NCBI GenBank assembly: GCA_934725735.1
Contig: CAKVCP010000095.1
Coordinates: forward strand, 1 to 8,611
Length of the DNA stretch: 8,611 bases
Direction: 5' to 3'
Source of the DNA: an uncultured Thermoguttaceae bacterium
GTDB lineage: Bacteria; Planctomycetota; Planctomycetia; Pirellulales; Thermoguttaceae
Shown here: piece after piece, positions 6,029-8,611 of the stretch
How the letters are laid out: every line of letters begins with the position of its first letter
How positions within the stretch are numbered: position 1 is the first letter of the stretch
The notes under the pieces: generated by a model
Seen by the model: the letters and a program-made list of their open reading frames with translations, nothing else
Database searches by the model: none
Told to the model about the DNA's origin: nothing
Translations under genes and position numbers: made by a program

Positions 6029-7381
6029 ATGGCTTATTTCCCTTTTATGATTGATCTTAAGGACAGGAAAGCGCTCGTTGTCGGCGGCGGCGACGTGGCG
6101 CTTTCTAAAATTCGCAAATTGCGAGACTTTGACGCCGACGTCTCCGTCGTTGCAAATAATGTACTTTCTGAAATAAAAGAAATCGAAGGCGTTAAAGTTG
6201 TTCAAAAATTATTTGAAGAAAAAGATTTAAACGATAATTTCTTTCTAGTCGTCGCCGCGACGGACGATAAAGTGATTAACAATAAAATTTCTCTTTTCTG
6301 CAAGGAAAGGAATATTTTAGTTAATGTTGTTGACGATCCGGAACGCTCGTCTTTTGTCTTTCCTGCGACGTTGCGTCGCGGGAACTTGACAGTTGCCGTG
6401 TCTTCTGGAGGAGTCGCGCCCGGCGCCGCCGCTGGACTAAAGAATTCGATCGACAAACAGCTTCCTGACAATATTGATGAAATTCTTGATTTTGTGGCGA
6501 AAGAACGCGCGAAACTCAAGAGAGACGCCGTCGAGCTCGATCTCAGGAAGAAAATTGTCCGATTACTATGGGACGACGCTGTCGCGAAAGGGCGTCCGCT
6601 AACCGCAGAAGAAAGGTCGCGCGTCATTAGCGACGCGACTAAAAAGAGGGGACGCGTCTCTTTGGTCGGCGCGGGCGCGGGAGACGCGTCTCTTGCGACT
6701 GTGCGCGCAATTGACAAAATTAGAAAGGCAGACGTCGTCCTATACGACGAACTAACCGACAAAAAGCTTCTCGATTACGCCCCAAAAGACGCCAAGAGAA
6801 TCTCCGTGGGGAAGAGAGGGCGAGCGCCCTCCGCTCGACAGGACGATATTAATAAGATGATGGTCGAAGCCGCGAAGAATGGAGCGAACGTCGTCAGATT
6901 GAAGGGGGGCGATCCCTTCCTCTTTGCGCGAATTATCGAAGAAGTCGAGGCGCTGCGTCAAGCCGATATCCCTTACGACGTCGTCCCCGGCGTCTCCTCG
7001 CCATTTTACATACCGCAAGAAGCGGGGATCCCACTTACGGCTCGCGGGAGGAGTCGCGCCGTTCATATCGCGACCGCTCGAACCGCCGACGGGGAGAACG
7101 AATCGTATGAAGACCTCGCGGCTCTTCAGGGGACGATCGTGATCCTGATGGGACTCGATTCCCTGGAAAAAATCGTCAAAGGGTTGAGCGTGGGAGGAAA
7201 GGCGCCGGAAACTCCGATCGCCGTTCTGGCGGGGGGAAACGCGTGTAAGCGTTTCGAAGTGCGAGGGACGTTGGAAAATATTGTGAAACGCGTTCGCGAA
7301 GCGGGCGTGACTCCGCCGGCGGTGATCGTCATCGGGGACGTCGCCGCTATGGATTTGCGCTCGCCAAATCTCATGACATGA
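6029..7381 (+). CDS. cysG: Siroheme synthase: precorrin-2 dehydrogenase/ferrochelatase fused to uroporphyrinogen-III C-methyltransferase
   Basis: Makes siroheme from uroporphyrinogen III for the sulfite reductase. It is 450 aa (E. coli CysG 457). Residues 1-150 form the Met8-like NAD domain: FPFMIDLKDRKALVVGGGDVA, AATDD (76-80), NVVDDP (99-104) with the likely catalytic Asp102, and AVSSGG (123-128). A helical linker follows (about 150-207). Residues 208-445 are the SUMT domain: VGAGAGD (213-219), VVLYDEL (236-242), VVRLKGGDPFLF (288-299), VVPGVSS (318-324), AGIPLT (332-337). The SUMT half departs from its signatures: GAGAGDAS for GAGPGDP, FARIIEE for FGRGGEE, and PLTARG for PLTHRG. The rest (VHIATARTADG, GTIVILMGL, PPAVIVIGDV) recalls fused enzymes of anaerobic Firmicutes. 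The ATG follows AAGGGA, 15 bases after the sulfite reductase stop. Confidence 0.93.
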   Translation: MAYFPFMIDLKDRKALVVGGGDVALSKIRKLRDFDADVSVVANNVLSEIKEIEGVKVVQKLFEEKDLNDNFFLVVAATDDKVINNKISLFCKERNILVNVVDDPERSSFVFPATLRRGNLTVAVSSGGVAPGAAAGLKNSIDKQLPDNIDEILDFVAKERAKLKRDAVELDLRKKIVRLLWDDAVAKGRPLTAEERSRVISDATKKRGRVSLVGAGAGDASLATVRAIDKIRKADVVLYDELTDKKLLDYAPKDAKRISVGKRGRAPSARQDDINKMMVEAAKNGANVVRLKGGDPFLFARIIEEVEALRQADIPYDVVPGVSSPFYIPQEAGIPLTARGRSRAVHIATARTADGENESYEDLAALQGTIVILMGLDSLEKIVKGLSVGGKAPETPIAVLAGGNACKRFEVRGTLENIVKRVREAGVTPPAVIVIGDVAAMDLRSPNLMT

Positions 7382-7402
7382 CATGATATATAAGGAAAGA
7401 AA

Positions 7403-8302
7403 ATGACCTTACTGCAGGCTTTGTATGCGGTCACGATCGCAGAAAAAGGATCCTTTAACGCCGCCGCAAACGAACTTTTAGTGTCGCAGTCTTGTCTTTC
7501 AAGCTCGGTTCGTGAACTTGAAAAGGAATTTCATATCGCTCTTTTCATCCGCACCAATCGGGGAGTTACCCTGACGAGCGAGGTGGAAGAGTTTCTGGGA
7601 TATGCGAAACAGATTCTGGAACAATATCGTCTCTTGGTGGAGAAATACGGTTCCTCTGCGTCAAGGAAGAGAAAGTTTTCCGTCTCCTTGCAGCATTACA
7701 CCTTCGCCGTCCAGGCTTTTATGCGCACGATTGCGAAATACCGCGCCGACGACTACGAGTTTGCTATCTATGAAACGAAAACCATCGACGTCGTCGACGA
7801 CGTGAAGAATATGAAAAGCGAAATTGGCGTCTTGTATCTCGATTCCTTTAACCGCGATGCGATGACCCGCGTTTTCTACGCCGCCGAAGTGGAATTCGTG
7901 CGCCTCTTCGACTGTCCTATTTCCGTTTATTTGGCGCGGAAACACCCACTCGCCAACCGCCCCGTCTTGAATATGGAAGATTTGGGCCCGTATCCGTGCC
8001 TATCCTTCCAGCAGGGAAGCGCAAACGCTTTTTATCTCGCTGAAGAAGTCATGAGCTCCTATCCGTATCGTCAGATTATCAAGGCGTCGGACCGCGCCAC
8101 AATGTTGAACTTGATGATCGGTTGCAACGGATACACTCTGTGTAGCGGGGTGATCTGCGAGGATCTCAACGGGGAATTATATCAAACGGTTCCCCTTGAG
8201 ACGAAGGAGAAAATGACGATCGGGTATATAAAGAAAAGGCAAATACCCCTGAGCGAAATAGGGGAAGTGTACGTTCAGGAACTGCAAAAATTCGGCGTGT
8301 GA
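7403..8302 (+). CDS. LysR-family transcriptional regulator
   Basis: The length, 299 aa, is typical of LysR-type regulators. The N-terminal winged helix-turn-helix spans about residues 1-60 (EKGSFNAAANELLVSQSCLSSSVRELE...LFIRTNRGVTLT), followed by a linker helix (EFLGYAKQILEQYRLLVEKY) and a periplasmic-binding-protein-like effector domain from about 90 to 295. No signal peptide or membrane segment is seen. The N-terminal wording resembles LysR proteins of Firmicutes (EKGS..EAAK.LF.SQPSLS, RTNRG) more than the proteobacterial CysB/Cbl group. It lies on the same strand as the operon, 21 bases after cysG, with AAGGAAAG at 7393-7400. Its place at the end of the operon suggests it controls these genes and itself. 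Target site and effector (O-acetylserine, APS, sulfite or other) cannot be read from the sequence. Confidence 0.93.
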   Translation: MTLLQALYAVTIAEKGSFNAAANELLVSQSCLSSSVRELEKEFHIALFIRTNRGVTLTSEVEEFLGYAKQILEQYRLLVEKYGSSASRKRKFSVSLQHYTFAVQAFMRTIAKYRADDYEFAIYETKTIDVVDDVKNMKSEIGVLYLDSFNRDAMTRVFYAAEVEFVRLFDCPISVYLARKHPLANRPVLNMEDLGPYPCLSFQQGSANAFYLAEEVMSSYPYRQIIKASDRATMLNLMIGCNGYTLCSGVICEDLNGELYQTVPLETKEKMTIGYIKKRQIPLSEIGEVYVQELQKFGV

Positions 8303-8314
8303 GAGGTTCCATTT

Positions 8315-8359
8315 GCAAGGATTTTATCAATTTGCCCTTTTTTGAAAAAATCCTCTTGC
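8315..8359 (+). terminator. Weak candidate terminator hairpin after the operon
   Basis: AGGATTTT (8318-8325) pairs perfectly with AAAATCCT (8347-8354), with GCA/TGC extending the stem past a two-base bulge. The 21-base loop contains six T residues, but no T-run follows the stem, so it is not a textbook intrinsic terminator. It is the only notable secondary structure between the regulator and the downstream promoters, and insulation from the strong downstream transcription unit would be expected here. Confidence 0.25.
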
Positions 8360-8388
8360 GGTTCTGAGAAAGTTGGTATACTTATACC
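8356..8388 (+). promoter_or_regulatory. Possible upstream promoter (P1) with palindromic -10
   Basis: TTGCGG (8356-8361) and TATACT (8377-8382) are 15 bases apart, shorter than the preferred 17. TATACT lies inside the palindrome GGTATA-CT-TATACC (8375-8388). Tandem promoters are common before rRNA operons, which makes this worth noting, but the spacing is poor. Confidence 0.28.
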
Positions 8389-8431
8389 TGTTGCTTGCAA
8401 CGAACGCAACGAGCGCTTGAAAGCAACTGAT

Positions 8432-8487
8432 CTTTGAAAAAAAAGAATGAAAAAGATGATTGACGAACTGAAAAGTTCTGCTAGAAT
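8432..8487 (+). promoter_or_regulatory. Strong sigma-70 promoter with A-rich UP-like element, probably of an rRNA operon
   Basis: The -35 is TTGACG (8460-8465) and the -10 is TAGAAT (8482-8487), with a 16-base spacer ending in TGC, an extended -10. Each hexamer differs from consensus at one position. An A-rich block at 8432-8459 just upstream has the look of an UP element bound by the RNA polymerase alpha subunit. Transcription would start near 8494. The spacer contains the small inverted repeat GAACT-GAAA-AGTTC (8465-8478). This layout is what is seen ahead of rRNA and tRNA operons of betaproteobacteria. Confidence 0.8.
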
Positions 8488-8543
8488 CATCCAAGTTGCG
8501 ACTAATCGCGAAGCTCCCAAGCTCAGAGATGAGCGAAAGAGAA

Positions 8544-8559
8544 TCAAGCGTAAGCTTGA
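8544..8559 (+). promoter_or_regulatory. boxB-like hairpin with GNRA tetraloop
   Basis: TCAAGC and GCTTGA form a perfect 6-bp stem closed by GTAA, a GNRA-type loop. It lies directly before boxA, the position of boxB in rrn leaders, where it belongs to the Nus-factor antitermination signal. Confidence 0.6.
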
Positions 8560-8560
8560 C

Positions 8561-8573
8561 TGATTTTTAACAA
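8561..8573 (+). promoter_or_regulatory. boxA-like antitermination element
   Basis: TGATTTTTAACAA, continued by TTAGG, closely matches the rrn boxA of E. coli (TGCTCTTTAACAA) and the TGATCTTTAACAA form I associate with betaproteobacteria. NusB/NusE bind boxA RNA to make rRNA transcription resistant to termination. The GAGTGGCG at 8588-8595 may be the start of the boxC-like region. Confidence 0.65.
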
Positions 8574-8611
8574 TTAGGTGATGCAAGAGTGGCGTATTTA
8601 AACACACTATA

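Larger units (their letters stand above)
8494..8611 (+). other. Probable rRNA operon leader, gene beyond the window
   Basis: Untranslated sequence after the strong promoter, with no ORF worth calling. It contains a boxB-like hairpin and a boxA-like element in the order boxB then boxA, as in proteobacterial rrn leaders. The 16S rRNA itself would begin past the right edge, so this is inferred from the leader alone. Confidence 0.6.

Noticed and set aside
6752..7384. Long open frames on the minus strand opposite cysG and other genes
   Set aside because: They are shadows of strongly supported + strand genes, with no RBS and no recognisable protein features.
8275..8607. 110-codon minus-strand frame across the right-hand intergenic region
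   Set aside because: It runs through the rrn-type promoter, boxB and boxA in reverse and has no recognisable domain.

Overview
The window is a compact sulfate-assimilation operon on the + strand. Bases 3-8302 are almost continuous coding sequence, and a strong promoter region at the right edge looks like the leader of an rRNA operon. Reading left to right: the last 20 codons of a periplasmic sulfate-binding protein (sbp), the sulfate ABC transporter cysT-cysW-cysA, the two subunits of an AprBA-type adenylylsulfate reductase, a siroheme/[4Fe-4S] sulfite reductase of the short ferredoxin-fused type, a cysG-type siroheme synthase, and a LysR-family regulator.

How the genes work together: Sbp/CysTWA imports sulfate. 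AprA/AprB would reduce activated sulfate (APS) to sulfite and AMP. The siroheme reductase would reduce sulfite to sulfide, and CysG makes the siroheme it needs. The LysR protein is the obvious candidate regulator. No ATP sulfurylase (cysD/cysN or sat), cysH, cysI or cysJ is present here; ATP sulfurylase must lie elsewhere. AprA (567 aa) and AprB (104 aa) are shorter than the dissimilatory enzymes and sit beside transport genes, so an assimilatory role in an anaerobe is more likely than sulfate respiration.

Organism: positions 8432-8611 carry an A-rich block, a TTGACG-16 bp-TAGAAT promoter, a GNRA hairpin and a boxA-like TGATTTTTAACAA. This resembles the leader of beta/gammaproteobacterial rRNA operons; a gut-type anaerobic betaproteobacterium is my tentative guess. 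The apr, sulfite reductase, cysG and lysR products instead recall proteins of anaerobic Firmicutes, so the block may have been acquired by transfer. Both inferences are from memory of family sequences, not from a search.

The oddities cluster. cysT and cysW each have a good RBS and ATG in the wrong frame, and each is restored by one extra A in a short poly-A run just after the ATG. AprB lacks a normally invariant cluster cysteine (Phe20). CysA has Arg at a usually Gly position, and the methyltransferase half of CysG deviates at several signature residues. Together these suggest sequence error at A-runs, early decay of the pathway, or unusual expression control. The cysA-aprA gap (2926-3039) holds overlapping inverted repeats and a possible internal promoter.
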